The position numbers and the translations under genes are program-made. The notes beneath the pieces are model-generated. The model was given only the letters and a program-made list of their open reading frames with translations, was not told where the DNA came from and did no database searches. A stretch of DNA of 35,064 nt from Sulfurimonas crateris (lineage in GTDB: Bacteria > Campylobacterota > Campylobacteria > Campylobacterales > Sulfurimonadaceae): NCBI GenBank assembly GCA_945870785.1, contig CAMBTK010000014.1, forward strand, positions 1-35,064, given 5' to 3'. This document shows positions 24,227 to 34,516 of this stretch, in pieces. Numbering within the stretch: the stretch's first letter is position 1; every line of letters begins with the position of its first letter.

Positions 24227-26173
24227 ATGAAATCTCTTCTTATTAGACTCACTCATGGACTCGATGAGCAAGATGTATCTGCAAATGAACTCAAATTTGT
24301 TAATGATTTTTTAGCAAAAGAGTACATAACAAAAACAGGTACTCTTTATAAATTTAACTCAAAATATCGCGCTGGAACTCTTGGACTTATTCAAAACGGC
24401 ACTGCATATCTTAATGTTATAGGCGAATATGTTCGTGACCTCTTTATAGATAATATTGAAACAACAAAAGCCAAAGAGGGTGATTTGATAATTGCCCAAA
24501 GACTTCTTGGCAAAAGAGGCTCTCCTAGTGCAAAAATAGTTGAAATTTTAGGACGCGCACTTACATACAGTGTTGCATACATACTCACAAAAGATGCTCA
24601 TAAATCATTAGTTGATTTAAAAACGGACTTTCCAGTAGGTGTAGAGATTTCTAAAGACGAACTGGATAGTTACGAAGATGGCGATGTTTTTAAAATAAAC
24701 AATCAAGACTTTACTATTATGGAACGCTTAGGAAATATCAAAGACCCACTAGTTGATGAGAAGATTGTTTTAGCACACTATAACAAACATGATGCTTTTG
24801 AACCTGAAGTGCTAGAGATTGCATCCTCATTTAAAGAGGTTGATGCCACAAAACACCCTTCAAGAGTAGATTTAAGAAAACTGGCTTTTTGTACGATAGA
24901 TCCAGTTACTGCAAAAGATTTTGATGATGCAATCTACTATGATGAAGATACTACTACTCTTTATGTTGCAATTGCTGATGTAAGCCACTATGTAGAGCCT
25001 TTTGGGGCAATTGACAATGAAGCAATTTACAGAAGTTTCTCTATCTATCTTCCTCATCGCTCTATCCCAATGCTTCCTCGTGAACTGAGTGAAACACTCT
25101 GCTCACTGCAGCCACATGTAGATAGACTAGCTTATGTTTTTGAGATGAAGCTTGACCTAGAAACCCTAGAAGTAAGCAGTTCAAAAGTTTATGAAGCCAT
25201 TATTCATTCACAAAGAAGATTTAACTATGAAGAGGTTGATGAACTTTTTAAAGGCAACTTAGAGCCTCAAAATCCATCAGAAATTGAGATTTTTGAGTAT
25301 ATTCATAAATTGAGAGTTATTACTGATGCGCTAAAGGCTAAGAGACTAAAGATAGGTTACAACTTCCGTTCAAATGAACTTGAGATGTTCATTGATAAAA
25401 ACTCAAATATATTAAGTACCTCTTATGCTGAGGAGACCCCATCTCACGCTCTGATTGAAGATTGTATGCTCTTAGCAAATAAAGAGGCTGCAAAGAGATT
25501 TACAAGAGGAGTTTTTCGTATCCATGAGCCTCCAAACCAGATGAAACTTCAAAATCTTTATCAAGAGTTAGCTGGAATTGGTATGTTTATAAATATCAAA
25601 AAATCTATAAAAGAGACAATAACAGAGATACAAAAACAAGCCGCCGAGATGAATCTTGTCTCTGAGGTAGATACACTAATTATCCAGTCACAAATGCAAG
25701 CTAGATATGCTCCTATAAATGCTGGGCACTTTGGGCTTGGATTTGATGAGTATACACACTTTACTTCGCCAATTAGAAGATACTCCGACCTAATCGTTCA
25801 CAGGCTTCTAAAAGCTATCAGTAATCATGATACAACAGAAGGCTCTTATGTTTTAAGAAATATAGAGTCACTCTGTATGAGTGTTAGCGAAAAAGAGAGA
25901 GAAGCCTCAACTATAGAGGTTGAATTTATGGCTAGAAAATTTGCTCGTTGGGCATCAGAAAACATTGACAATGTGTTTAATGCAAGAGTTACTTCAACTG
26001 ATCCATTCTTCAAAGCTGAGCTTCATGACACAATCTCTGGTGCAAGATTTTACATCACACATAATCTTGACGCTGCTCTTTTTGATGATGTAAAAGTAAG
26101 AATAGACAAAGTAGATATAGCTAAAGCAAAAATCTATGCATCAATAGTTGAGATACTAGAAAAAGAGATTTAA
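24227..26173 (+). CDS. rnr: RNB-family 3'-5' exoribonuclease (RNase R)
   Basis: The enzyme degrades structured RNA processively from the 3' end. The 648-aa chain has N-terminal cold-shock/OB-like segments (~35-205). The RNB catalytic domain follows, with the aspartates Asp225, Asp231, Asp233 and Asp234 in TIDPVTAKDFDDAI, then LPHRSIPMLP and FTSPIRRYSDLIVHR. The C-terminal S1-like domain is short (~575-648), and the basic tail of the 813-aa E. coli enzyme is missing. This is normal for compact RNase R forms. It sits 8 bases after the HDOD gene and 2 bases before holA. Confidence 0.93.
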   Translation: MKSLLIRLTHGLDEQDVSANELKFVNDFLAKEYITKTGTLYKFNSKYRAGTLGLIQNGTAYLNVIGEYVRDLFIDNIETTKAKEGDLIIAQRLLGKRGSPSAKIVEILGRALTYSVAYILTKDAHKSLVDLKTDFPVGVEISKDELDSYEDGDVFKINNQDFTIMERLGNIKDPLVDEKIVLAHYNKHDAFEPEVLEIASSFKEVDATKHPSRVDLRKLAFCTIDPVTAKDFDDAIYYDEDTTTLYVAIADVSHYVEPFGAIDNEAIYRSFSIYLPHRSIPMLPRELSETLCSLQPHVDRLAYVFEMKLDLETLEVSSSKVYEAIIHSQRRFNYEEVDELFKGNLEPQNPSEIEIFEYIHKLRVITDALKAKRLKIGYNFRSNELEMFIDKNSNILSTSYAEETPSHALIEDCMLLANKEAAKRFTRGVFRIHEPPNQMKLQNLYQELAGIGMFINIKKSIKETITEIQKQAAEMNLVSEVDTLIIQSQMQARYAPINAGHFGLGFDEYTHFTSPIRRYSDLIVHRLLKAISNHDTTEGSYVLRNIESLCMSVSEKEREASTIEVEFMARKFARWASENIDNVFNARVTSTDPFFKAELHDTISGARFYITHNLDAALFDDVKVRIDKVDIAKAKIYASIVEILEKEI

Positions 26174-26175
26174 GT

Positions 26176-27138
26176 GTGTACAAAAACGAACTAGATAAAC
26201 ATATAAAAAACCGCTCACTCTCAAATAGCTTTATACTTTTTGGCGAGAGTAGCTTTTTAATAGATAGATATACAGAGTTTCTTACACATATAGAAAATGC
26301 CTCTGTTTTAAAGTTATATCATGATGAGTATAACTTTAACTCTGCAAAAGCCCACTTATCTCAAGCTTCACTATTTGGTGATAAAAATATTCTAATCATA
26401 AAAAGTGAAAAAAAAATTCCAAAAAAAGAGCTGGATATATTGATAGAACAGTGTGAAAAAAGCTCTGAGAATAGTTTTGTTTATGCCTATTTTGGAACTG
26501 ATTATGCCTCTTATGCAAAGCCTTCTACAAAGACTAAAACTATGTGTGTTAGGTTTTTTCATCCAAGCCATGCTGAAGCACTCTCTAGTATTGCACAAAT
26601 TGCTCGTGAGAAAAATGTAAACATAGACACACAAACTATAAATCATCTACTAAACATACATAACTCTGATATTGCTCTTGCTTCAAATGAGATAGAAAAG
26701 CTTAGGGTTTATGATAGAGCGATAACTGCAAAAGAGATCGATTTACTTATTTTTGGACTTGCTGAGATTAGCATAGATGATTTTATAAAAAAAGTTATCA
26801 ATAAGAGAGATTTTAAGAGTGATTTGATGAATCTTCTTGAGCATGGAGAGGATGAGATACGCCTCTTAACGGCTTTAACCTCTTATCTTACACAGCTCTA
26901 TATGTTTAATATCTACATAAGAGTAAATGGCGCACCAAACCCGATAGAAATCTTAGGATACAAACCTCCGCCTCATGTAGTTGAAGAAAAAGCAACTCAA
27001 GCTATAAAAATCAAACCTAGACAATACTATAAACTTCACGAGCTACTCTTAGAGAGTGAACTAAAGATGAAAAGCTCACATGTAGATAAAAGTGCTATTT
27101 TGCTCTCTACTTTTATAAGAGTTCAACAACTGCTTTAA
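26176..27138 (+). CDS. holA: DNA polymerase III delta subunit HolA
   Basis: The delta subunit opens the beta sliding clamp within the clamp loader. The 320-aa protein (family ~330-345) starts at a GTG at 26176, two bases after the rnr stop. An overlapping GTG at 26174 is out of frame. Recognisable parts are the N-terminal FILFGESSFLIDRY in place of the usual YLLYGxE, ASLFGDKNILIIKSEKK, and NSDIALASNEIEKLRVY in the middle. The C-terminal collar region spans HGEDEIRLLTALTSYLTQLY to the end. Divergence from the enterobacterial protein is large, as usual for HolA. Presence in one operon with RNase R is noted. Confidence 0.85.
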   Translation: MYKNELDKHIKNRSLSNSFILFGESSFLIDRYTEFLTHIENASVLKLYHDEYNFNSAKAHLSQASLFGDKNILIIKSEKKIPKKELDILIEQCEKSSENSFVYAYFGTDYASYAKPSTKTKTMCVRFFHPSHAEALSSIAQIAREKNVNIDTQTINHLLNIHNSDIALASNEIEKLRVYDRAITAKEIDLLIFGLAEISIDDFIKKVINKRDFKSDLMNLLEHGEDEIRLLTALTSYLTQLYMFNIYIRVNGAPNPIEILGYKPPPHVVEEKATQAIKIKPRQYYKLHELLLESELKMKSSHVDKSAILLSTFIRVQQLL

Positions 27139-27209
27139 AACTTGTTAATTATTTTTGATTTTTTTTGTACTTAAATTTGGATGCTTAAAAAACAAAAAGA
27201 GTGAGGAAG

Positions 27210-27255
27210 CGTGCTGAAGCACGTAACGAGCAAAGCAACGCAGAAAATGCGTCGC
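27210..27255. terminator. Two GC-rich hairpins between holA and ilvC (candidate bidirectional terminator or repeat)
   Basis: Stem 1 is CGTGC/GCACG (27210-27214 with 27219-27223, loop TGAA). Stem 2 is an 8-bp stem with one mismatch (27235-27242 with 27248-27255, core ACGCA/TGCGT). On the plus strand TATTTTAGTTTTT follows stem 2; on the minus strand CTTCCTCACTCTTTTTG follows stem 1. It sits between converging genes. The whole block is much more GC-rich than its flanks. The rest of 27139-27259 is A/T-rich with nothing recognisable. Confidence 0.5.
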
Positions 27256-27259
27256 TATT

Positions 27260-28291
<1,032 letters not shown>

Positions 28292-28307
28292 TTAGTTTTT
28301 ATTAAGC

Positions 28308-28319
28308 TTAAGCGCTTAA
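28308..28319. repeat. 12-bp perfect palindrome in the ilvC leader
   Basis: TTAAGCGCTTAA, overlapped by a second palindrome TTAAGCTTAA at 28302-28311. It lies just after the predicted ilvC start, where a repressor or an RNA hairpin could act. Confidence 0.45.
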
Positions 28320-28331
28320 AAAATTTTTGGC

Positions 28332-28337
28332 ATTATA
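28332..28337 (-). promoter_or_regulatory. Candidate -10 box of ilvC
   Basis: TATAATGCC on the minus strand, 50 bases before the ilvC ATG. It is the mirror image of the box at 28359-28364. Confidence 0.5.
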
Positions 28338-28358
28338 CTAAAATAAAGCAAAAACTCC

Positions 28359-28364
28359 TATAAT
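28359..28364 (+). promoter_or_regulatory. Candidate -10 box of the gene at 28390
   Basis: TATAATGCC on the plus strand. Predicted transcription from about 28371 leaves a 19-base leader with GAGGAA. The upstream in-frame ATG at 28363 overlaps this box and cannot be on such an mRNA. Confidence 0.5.
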
Positions 28365-28389
28365 GCCCATTAAAAATAGAGGAATATTT

Positions 28390-29013
28390 ATGAAAAAATT
28401 CAATCTTTTTAAAGAAATTATAGTAGTAAAGAGAAGTAAACTTTTAGAAGCTATAGAGTCTCAAAAACATTTTGGCGTAAGAGTTGATGGAGAGATATGC
28501 TATGAACCTTTTACCACAGCAGACATTCTTATTTATAGCGGAGTGGCTGTTGCAAACAGCTCAATTGAGAGCGTTCTTGGAAAAAACTATCAAATAGTTG
28601 AAGATGATGAGAGGGTTCTTATAAAAGCTTTTTCAAATTGGCAAGAGATTATAGGTTTTAACTCCCCCAGAGCAACATATGATGACACAACAGCCGATGG
28701 TGTTGATGAGTTTGGCACAAAAGAGATGGAAGACATCGGTTGGCATGCGACGGAGTTTAACATCTCATACAGAGCTATTGTAGATATGCTTGAGAGCGAG
28801 TGTGAGGGAACACTTATCTGTATAGAGCAAGTTGAGCCTTACCAATTTAGCGGTTTAGGTTTTGTGGCAAACTTAGAGAGTGCAAAAGATATGATGTTTG
28901 AGTATTGTCAAAAAGAGATAAAAAGATTGTTATCAGAAGATGAAGATTTTGCACTAGAAAATTTAACTGATGACGAGCTAGAAGCCGCTAGATTTTTCAA
29001 CCTAGCGGAGTAG
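28390..29013 (+). CDS. Uncharacterised 207-aa cytoplasmic protein
   Basis: I do not recognise this protein. The ATG at 28390 has GAGGAA 5 bases upstream, a better start than the ATG at 28363, which falls in the promoter. The N-terminus is basic (MKKFNLFKEIIVVKRSKLLEAI). The remainder is acidic, with many aromatic residues, among them FSNWQEIIGF, EDIGWHATEFNISYRAIVD and CIEQVEPYQFSGLGFV. The last ~40 residues are Glu/Asp-rich helix ending RFFNLAE. There is no signal peptide, membrane span or metal motif. It is divergent from ilvC and convergent with the RND transporter gene, 4 bases apart. It stands alone. Confidence 0.72.
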   Translation: MKKFNLFKEIIVVKRSKLLEAIESQKHFGVRVDGEICYEPFTTADILIYSGVAVANSSIESVLGKNYQIVEDDERVLIKAFSNWQEIIGFNSPRATYDDTTADGVDEFGTKEMEDIGWHATEFNISYRAIVDMLESECEGTLICIEQVEPYQFSGLGFVANLESAKDMMFEYCQKEIKRLLSEDEDFALENLTDDELEAARFFNLAE

Positions 29014-29017
29014 TTTT

Positions 29018-32000
29018 TTACTTCTGCTCTTTGTTTCTTATTTTTGAAACTAAGATATAAAATAGAGGGATAAATAGTATCGCTAAAAATGTAGCTGCTA
29101 ACATTCCGCCTACCACTCCTGTTCCTATGGAGTGTCTACTCGCTGCTCCTGCACCGCTGCTGATAGCTAGAGGAATAACCCCTAGCGTAAAGGCTAAAGA
29201 GGTCATGATGATTGGGCGCAGACGAATTTTTGCGGCCTCTAATACGGCTTCAACAAGCTCCATACCCTGCTCTCTTTTTTGTATAGCAAACTCAACTATC
29301 AAGATGGCGTTTTTAGCACTAAGTCCAGCCAGAACCAGTATCCCTATCTGGAAGTAAATATCATTATCGAGCCCTCTTAGATGGTTGGCGACAACAGCTC
29401 CAAACACACCAAAAGGAACAGCCAAAATAACAGCTATTGGCATAAGCCACTTTTCATACTGAGCGGCTAAAATCAGATATAAAAATATTATTCCAAAAAT
29501 AAACGCTAAATTTCCAGCACTAGATATCTGCTTCTCTTGATATGCCGTTCCTATCCAACTAATACTATATCCCTCAGGCAGAACCTCATTTGAAACCTCT
29601 TCTATCGCCTTTAGTGCGTCTCCTGAGCTATATCCTAAAGAGGCTTGTCCTGCGACTTTTGCAGCGCTAAATAGGTTAAATCGCTCAACCAAATCAGCAC
29701 CAACGCTCTGCTTAAGCGTTACAAATGAGCTAAGAGGAATCATCTCGCCCTGCGCACTTCTGACAAATATCTTCTCTAAATCTTGTGGCGTTTTTCTAAA
29801 AGACTCCTCTGCTTGCATATTTACCATGTAAGTTCTGCCAAGCAAGTTAAAATCGTTTACATAAAAAGTTCCAAAAGTTGCATTTAGAGTCTGATAGACC
29901 TCATCAATATTTACACCTTTTGCTTTTGCTTTTGGTGTATCTACTTCTATCTTATATTTTGGAACTGAGGTATTTAGTGTAGTCCTAACTCCTGCTAACT
30001 CTGGTCTTGCGTTTGCTTTTTGTATAATCTCATTTACATATTTTTGAAGCTCTTTTAAATCAGCGCCTGTTCTGTTTTGAACATACATCTCAAATCCACC
30101 AGCGATTCCCATACCCATAATCGGCGGAGGAACAACACCAAAAGAGAATCCATCACTTGTACGGGAGAGCTTTTTGCTCATATCTGCTGCGATATAACTT
30201 GCATGTTGTGTTGGGTCTTTTCTCTCATCCCAAGGTTGAAGTTTCAAAATCGTAGCGGCTGCATTTGTTCTTTGTGAAAATGTAACAAAATCCATTCCTG
30301 CAAACTGCACTATATTTTTTATACTATCTTTCTCTTTTGAAGCTATCTCATATATCTCTGAAGTAAGAGCATCTGTTCTGCTAAGTGAAGCAGAAGGAGG
30401 GTTATAGCTAAATACAAAAACAGTTCCTTTATCTTCTGTTGGGACAAGCCCTGTTTTTAGAGTTGTAAACATATCGTATGTGACATATATAAGTCCGCCA
30501 AAGAGCAACATACTTAAAAAAGCGTAACGTATTGTTAGTTTTAGCGCTTTTGAGTAGCCTCTTGTCGCGCTATCAAAAAAGTTATTAAACCATTTGAAGA
30601 AATATTTTGGCTCTTTGTGTGTCGGCTTTAGCATCAGAGCACAAAGTGAAGGTGTAAGTGTAAGGGCCACAAGCCCTGAAATAGCCAACGATATAACTAT
30701 GGTAACAGCAAACTGTCTATACATCTCTCCACTAAGTCCACCCAAGAAGGCAACTGGAAGAAAAACAGCTGAGAGTACTAAAACGATAGCAATCAGAGCA
30801 CCTGAGACCTCTTGCATCGCTTTTATAGAGGCATCTTTTGGGGTAAGTCCCTCTTTTATGTGTCTCTCAACGTTTTCTATAACGATAATCGCATCATCAA
30901 CAACTATCCCAATGGCAAGAACAAGCCCAAAGAGCGTAAGCAAGTTGATACTAAAACCAAGTATATACATACCTGCAAATGCACCGATTATAGATACAGG
31001 AACGGCTAAAACAGGGATAAGCGTTGCTCTAAAATTTTGTAAAAACAGAAATATGATAAGAATAACCAAGATGATAGCTTCTATGAAAGTTTTAATAACT
31101 TCATTGATAGAGATTTGAACAAAGTCGGTAATATCATAAGGGATAACATACTCAACATCATCAACAAAGTTCTCGCTTATAGAAGCGATAGTTTGACGAA
31201 CCTCTTTTGCTGTCTCTATCGCATTTGCGCCACTTTGTAAAAATATCAAAATTGGTACAGCTGGAACATTATTTAGCTTGTTTTTCATGTTGTAGCTTTG
31301 AGAGCCAAGCTCAATCGTTGCGACATCTTTTAGTTTTAGAGAGCTTCCGTCTTCGTTTGCTCTTACTATAATCTCTGAGAATTGTGAAGGGTCATCAAAT
31401 CTTTGTGGTGTCTCTATCGTATATGTGAACATCTCTTTGCTTGAGATTGGATCAGCTGCGAGTTTTCCAGCAGCGTACTGCTCATTTTGCTCTCTGATAG
31501 AGGTAACTAAGTCATTTACTGTAAGGGAGTATTTTTTTAGTTTTGATGGGTCTATCCAGACTCTCATAGAGTAATCTTTTGCGCCAAAGATAGTTACATC
31601 TCCAACACCCTTAACCCTCTTTAAATCATCTACTATGTTTATAAGAGCATAATTTGACAAGAAACTGACATCTCTGCTCTGTTTTGGCGAGTTTAAGATG
31701 ATAACTTGAAGCATATCAGGCGACTTCTCATTTACTCTAACGCCTTGTCTTTGAACCTGCTCTGGAAGTCTTGAGAGAGCCGCTTGAACGCGGTTGTTTA
31801 CATCTATCTTTGCATCATCAGGATTTGTTCCTACTTTAAAAAATATACTTATACTAAGTGAGCCGTTATCAGCTGAGATTGAGCTCATATAGAGCATATC
31901 TTTAGCTCCGTTTATCTGCTCTTCAAGAGGAGCTGCTACTGTTTTTGAGATAGTTTGCGCACTAGCACCCTGATAAGAGGCACTAACTACAATCTGCGGA

Positions 32001-32122
32001 GGAATGACTCTTGGATACTCTCCAATAGGCAAAGAACGCATTGCTATCACACCAGCTAAAACGATAAGTATCGAGATAACAGATGCAAATACAGGTCTTT
32101 TTATAAAAAAAGTGGAAAACAT
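29018..32122 (-). CDS. RND multidrug efflux transporter, HAE1 (AcrB/MexB) family
   Basis: This 1034-aa inner-membrane proton-driven pump is the drug-binding engine of a tripartite exporter. Marks of the family are FIKRPVFASVISI at the start, the first membrane span, two large periplasmic loops (~35-335 and ~560-870), and the proton-relay pair Asp409/Asp410 in IGIVVDDAIIVIENVER. Further marks are the lysine in LAGLSAKNAILIVEFA and RLRPIIMTSLAF in the last quarter. It follows the fusion-protein gene with no gap (32122/32123), so it is the third gene of the operon. The substrate range cannot be read from sequence. It is full length. Confidence 0.96.
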   Translation of the reverse strand: MFSTFFIKRPVFASVISILIVLAGVIAMRSLPIGEYPRVIPPQIVVSASYQGASAQTISKTVAAPLEEQINGAKDMLYMSSISADNGSLSISIFFKVGTNPDDAKIDVNNRVQAALSRLPEQVQRQGVRVNEKSPDMLQVIILNSPKQSRDVSFLSNYALINIVDDLKRVKGVGDVTIFGAKDYSMRVWIDPSKLKKYSLTVNDLVTSIREQNEQYAAGKLAADPISSKEMFTYTIETPQRFDDPSQFSEIIVRANEDGSSLKLKDVATIELGSQSYNMKNKLNNVPAVPILIFLQSGANAIETAKEVRQTIASISENFVDDVEYVIPYDITDFVQISINEVIKTFIEAIILVILIIFLFLQNFRATLIPVLAVPVSIIGAFAGMYILGFSINLLTLFGLVLAIGIVVDDAIIVIENVERHIKEGLTPKDASIKAMQEVSGALIAIVLVLSAVFLPVAFLGGLSGEMYRQFAVTIVISLAISGLVALTLTPSLCALMLKPTHKEPKYFFKWFNNFFDSATRGYSKALKLTIRYAFLSMLLFGGLIYVTYDMFTTLKTGLVPTEDKGTVFVFSYNPPSASLSRTDALTSEIYEIASKEKDSIKNIVQFAGMDFVTFSQRTNAAATILKLQPWDERKDPTQHASYIAADMSKKLSRTSDGFSFGVVPPPIMGMGIAGGFEMYVQNRTGADLKELQKYVNEIIQKANARPELAGVRTTLNTSVPKYKIEVDTPKAKAKGVNIDEVYQTLNATFGTFYVNDFNLLGRTYMVNMQAEESFRKTPQDLEKIFVRSAQGEMIPLSSFVTLKQSVGADLVERFNLFSAAKVAGQASLGYSSGDALKAIEEVSNEVLPEGYSISWIGTAYQEKQISSAGNLAFIFGIIFLYLILAAQYEKWLMPIAVILAVPFGVFGAVVANHLRGLDNDIYFQIGILVLAGLSAKNAILIVEFAIQKREQGMELVEAVLEAAKIRLRPIIMTSLAFTLGVIPLAISSGAGAASRHSIGTGVVGGMLAATFLAILFIPLFYILVSKIRNKEQK

Positions 32123-33223
32123 TTACTTACCTTCCACAATGGTAACTTTTGAGCTTGGTCTTAGTTTTGCGATATTGCTTATTACTATATTTTCTCCATC
32201 ATCCAAGCCCTCTTCAACATAAGCGATACCATCTTGTACTTGTGCACTTTTTATCGGTCTCATCGAGATTGCACCATCTTTTATAACATAAACAATTGTC
32301 GCATCTTGTGTTTTAACAAGAGCTACTTGAGGGATTTGTGCAACTCTCTCATACTCAAGCCCATCAATTTTTATCTGGGCATAAGCACCTACTACTAACT
32401 CTTTGTCGCTGTTTTTAAACTTTGCTCTTAGTTTTAGAGTATCCGTTTGCGCATCTATTTTAGGCGAGATAAAATCAATATCTCCGTTATAGTTTTTTGT
32501 TCCGACACTAAGTATTACTTTTGTGCCATTTTTGATTTGAGAGAGATACTTTGTCACATCACCACTTGGTAGAGAAAACTCTGCATATACAGGCTCTAGC
32601 GCTGTGATAGTTACTAACTTTGAGCTCTGCTCACCTGCATCTATATAAGCGCCTACATCACTGCTACTCATCCCGATTGTGCCGCTAATTGGGGCTTTTA
32701 TAGTTGTATAGTCAAATTTGATTTGAGCATTTTGCACTACGGCTTTTGCTTTTGTTACCTCTGCTTTTGCATCTTCATAACCATAAAGGAGTTCATCACG
32801 CTGAGTTGCAGAAATAGCACTGTTTTTAAATAGATAATCATTACGCTCCCAATCTTTATGGGCTTTGTTAAAATTTGCCTCTGCTTTTAAAAGAGCTGCT
32901 TTTGCTTCATTTAAAGATGCACGATACTCATCTTTTTGAATCTCATAAAGAGTGTCGCCTTTTTTTACATACGAGCCCTCTTTAAAATTTTCACTAAGAA
33001 GAACTCCGCTTACTCGCGCTACTATTTCAACTTCATTAAATGGTTTAAGAAGTGCGGAGTAGCTCTTAATTAGAGGTGCTCTATCAAACTTTACACTATA
33101 TGCTTCTACTGGTAATGGTGGCATAGCCGCAGTATTTGGGGCAACTGGGGCACTTTTTTTCTCATCACTACAACCAACTAAAAACAGAGATAAAACCACT
33201 GCTAAAACTGTAAAATTTTTCAT
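32123..33223 (-). CDS. RND efflux periplasmic adaptor (membrane fusion protein), lipoprotein
   Basis: This 366-aa AcrA/MexA-like adaptor links the RND pump to the outer-membrane channel. A lipoprotein signal (LFLVGC, lipidated Cys18) anchors it to the inner membrane. Then come a beta-barrel/lipoyl entry (VEIVARVSGVLLSENFKEGS, ~67-86) and an alpha-helical hairpin (~100-160). The second lipoyl half follows, with FDYTTIKAPISGTIGMSSSD (~169-188), then the membrane-proximal domain. It starts directly after the TolC-like gene and ends directly at the RND gene. Confidence 0.94.
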   Translation of the reverse strand: MKNFTVLAVVLSLFLVGCSDEKKSAPVAPNTAAMPPLPVEAYSVKFDRAPLIKSYSALLKPFNEVEIVARVSGVLLSENFKEGSYVKKGDTLYEIQKDEYRASLNEAKAALLKAEANFNKAHKDWERNDYLFKNSAISATQRDELLYGYEDAKAEVTKAKAVVQNAQIKFDYTTIKAPISGTIGMSSSDVGAYIDAGEQSSKLVTITALEPVYAEFSLPSGDVTKYLSQIKNGTKVILSVGTKNYNGDIDFISPKIDAQTDTLKLRAKFKNSDKELVVGAYAQIKIDGLEYERVAQIPQVALVKTQDATIVYVIKDGAISMRPIKSAQVQDGIAYVEEGLDDGENIVISNIAKLRPSSKVTIVEGK

Positions 33224-34456
33224 CTATAAAAACTCCTTAATATCTTTTCCGCTGTAGTAAATCAGCTCTGCTTTTTTAATCTCTTGCTCATACAAAGCTC
33301 TTTGTGCATCTCTTTGCGCATCATACTTCTCGCTAAGAGCCATTAGGTAAGCCACATTATCGATAGTTTGATTTTGATACTTAAACTTTATAAGCTCATA
33401 TGCCAAAGATGCGGCATCTGCAGCTGCTTTTGTTGCTTCTACTTTTGCCTTGGAGAGGATAAGTGCTTTTTTTGCAAGACGATACTCAACGTCCGCTCTG
33501 CTCTTTTCATACTCTATCGTAGATTTTTTACTCAAATACTCTTCAAGCTTAGACTCATACGCTTTAGTTCTTGAGCCAAAATCAAAAATATTCCATGAAA
33601 CGTTTACCATAGCTATATTTTGATTTTCTACTAAAAAACCGCCATCTAGGGCTTTATCGTCAAAATAGTAGTCGCTGTGACTCCATGTATCATCCAGATA
33701 TACAACAGGCATATTTTGGCTTTTTTTGATATTTGCTTCATGCAGCAGTGAAGTAGCTTCATGCTCAAGTGCTTTTATATCTGCTCTTATAGTCTCATCT
33801 TCTTCTTTAGGCAGTTTTATAGTACCGCTTCCATCAATATTTTCAACTCTTAGAGATGTATAGTACTCAAGGGTGTGTGTGATTTTTTGGTTCTCTAGCT
33901 CTATCTCTTGAAGTGAAACTTGGGCTTTTTTTAGCCTTGAGTCAATCTTTACAACCTCATCTTTTGTAACAGACCCAGCTTCATAAAAAAACTCAACTCT
34001 CTTTAGCTCCTCTTTTAACTGCTCTATCTCTTGTGTTGTAGCAGTTTTATCAGCCTCAAGTGCAAAATATTCAAAATATAGTCTTGCAATATCTAGTGAG
34101 ATAGAGTTTTTAGTTGCAGTAATTGTGCTTTTACTAGCATCAATTGAGGATTCAAGCTGATTGTACAAGCTATCTTTTTTGCCACCATCATAAAGAGTGT
34201 ATTTCAGAGAAGCTTGAAATTTCAGTGAATTTTGTGCAGTAGCAGCAGTCTCTTTATAGGCATTTTGATAGCTTCCACCTATATCTACACTAGGCAGATA
34301 TGAGCTTTTAGCGCTCTCATATAAACGCTCTTTAGAGATTAGCGTATGTGTTTTTGACTCTACAACTCTATTTTTATGGGATAGTTCTAAAAGCTCATCT
34401 AAAGTATAAGAGTAGAGAAAAAGAGGTAAGCAAAGTATCGGTAAAAAAAGTCTCAA
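33224..34456 (-). CDS. TolC-family outer-membrane efflux channel
   Basis: This is the outer-membrane component of the tripartite exporter. The start is probably TTG at 34456, which has a strong AAGGAG site 5 bases upstream. It gives 410 aa with a signal peptide (MRLFLPILCLPLFLYS, then YTLDELLELSHKN). Reading from the TTG at 34483 would add nine polar residues before the signal. Two OEP repeats are visible, with long coiled-coil segments around 115-200 and 310-400. It begins the operon, followed with no gap by the fusion-protein gene. The marR-type gene is divergent from it. Confidence 0.9.
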   Translation of the reverse strand: MRLFLPILCLPLFLYSYTLDELLELSHKNRVVESKTHTLISKERLYESAKSSYLPSVDIGGSYQNAYKETAATAQNSLKFQASLKYTLYDGGKKDSLYNQLESSIDASKSTITATKNSISLDIARLYFEYFALEADKTATTQEIEQLKEELKRVEFFYEAGSVTKDEVVKIDSRLKKAQVSLQEIELENQKITHTLEYYTSLRVENIDGSGTIKLPKEEDETIRADIKALEHEATSLLHEANIKKSQNMPVVYLDDTWSHSDYYFDDKALDGGFLVENQNIAMVNVSWNIFDFGSRTKAYESKLEEYLSKKSTIEYEKSRADVEYRLAKKALILSKAKVEATKAAADAASLAYELIKFKYQNQTIDNVAYLMALSEKYDAQRDAQRALYEQEIKKAELIYYSGKDIKEFL

Positions 34457-34484
34457 CTGCTCTCCTTGTTGGTAATTTAGCAAA

Positions 34485-34490
34485 ATAGTA
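34485..34490 (-). promoter_or_regulatory. Candidate -10 box of the RND efflux operon
   Basis: TACTAT on the minus strand, 29 bases before the TTG start. A weak AAGACA lies 19 bases further upstream. Confidence is low because of the poor -35. Confidence 0.35.
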
Positions 34491-34493
34491 CCA

Positions 34494-34516
34494 CAAGAAC
34501 TCTTAATTATGTCTTG
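34494..34516. promoter_or_regulatory. Inverted repeat between efflux operon and marR
   Basis: CAAGA (34494-34498) and TCTTG (34512-34516) are separated by 13 bases, between the two opposing promoters. It could be a regulator half-site pair over the efflux promoter. The arms are short, so chance is possible. Confidence 0.3.

Noticed and set aside
30594-31118. 174-codon open frame on the plus strand inside the RND transporter gene
   Set aside because: It is antisense to the highly conserved membrane core of the pump, has no ribosome site or promoter, and its Thr/Ile/Ser-rich translation is what the complement of hydrophobic codons gives.
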